From positions 4,278,001 through 4,342,000 of the forward strand of contig NZ_LT615367.1 of the NCBI RefSeq assembly GCF_900095885.1: DNA of 64,000 nt, read 5' to 3'. Both the position numbers and the translations under genes were made by a program. Shown piece after piece: positions 63,980 to 64,000 of the stretch (the stretch's first letter is position 1; each line of letters starts with the position of its first letter). The DNA is from Dickeya aquatica. Lineage in GTDB: Bacteria; Pseudomonadota; Gammaproteobacteria; Enterobacterales; Enterobacteriaceae. Under the pieces are notes generated by a model, which did not search any database, had not been told where the DNA came from, and worked only from the letters and a program-made list of their open reading frames with translations.

Positions 63980-64000
63980 CCCGCTCTCCCAGCCCTTTAG

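Overview
The window is chromosomal DNA from an enterobacterium of the Pectobacteriaceae, most probably Dickeya or a close relative. This rests on three things: E. coli-like gene order and protein sequence over the first 33 kb, an adjacent expI/expR-type quorum-sensing pair, and a gene cluster that matches the Vfm quorum-sensing locus known from Dickeya. The species cannot be decided from the sequence alone.

Layout. 1-2520 is the 5' part of an rRNA operon on the minus strand (16S, tRNA-Ile, tRNA-Ala, start of 23S) with its P1 and P2 promoters. 2557-33444 is a conserved core block: murI/btuB with a cobalamin riboswitch, trmA, yijD/fabR, sthA, oxyR with a peroxiredoxin-glutaredoxin gene, metF, metBL/metJ with MetJ operators, rpmE, priA, cytR, ftsN, hslVU with a heat-shock promoter, menA, rraA, zapB, glpFK, glpX, fpr, yiiR, yiiQ and tpiA. 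33524-37573 holds accessory genes for exported proteins, including an 885-residue secreted protein with a fibronectin-III-like end. 38046-39402 is the convergent, AT-rich acyl-homoserine-lactone pair expI/expR. 39403-40115 has no convincing gene but carries nested inverted repeats followed by a strong intrinsic terminator, a candidate structured RNA.

40116 to the end is the Vfm-type locus. A plus-strand biosynthetic block (40116-53972) encodes two acyl carrier proteins, a PLP decarboxylase, three AMP-forming adenylating enzymes (two DltA-like), a VOC protein, two acyl-CoA dehydrogenases, two KAS III-like condensing enzymes with active-site Cys, and three ketosynthase-like proteins that seem to lack that Cys. 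Two three-gene modules (acyl-CoA dehydrogenase, non-catalytic KS-like protein, KAS III) lie in tandem and look like a duplication. A lipoprotein and a phosphopantetheinyl transferase follow. Then come a minus-strand sensor kinase/NtrC-type regulator pair (VfmI/VfmH), a MacB-like ABC exporter, a short AraC-type regulator (VfmE) and an alpha/beta hydrolase.

Proposed working model (inference): carrier proteins primed by the local transferase receive amino-acid-like units from the adenylating enzymes. The units are oxidised and condensed into a small signal, exported by the ABC system and sensed by VfmI/VfmH, which drives vfmE. The signal cannot be deduced from this sequence. Vfm letters other than E, H and I are not assigned here because I could not confirm them.
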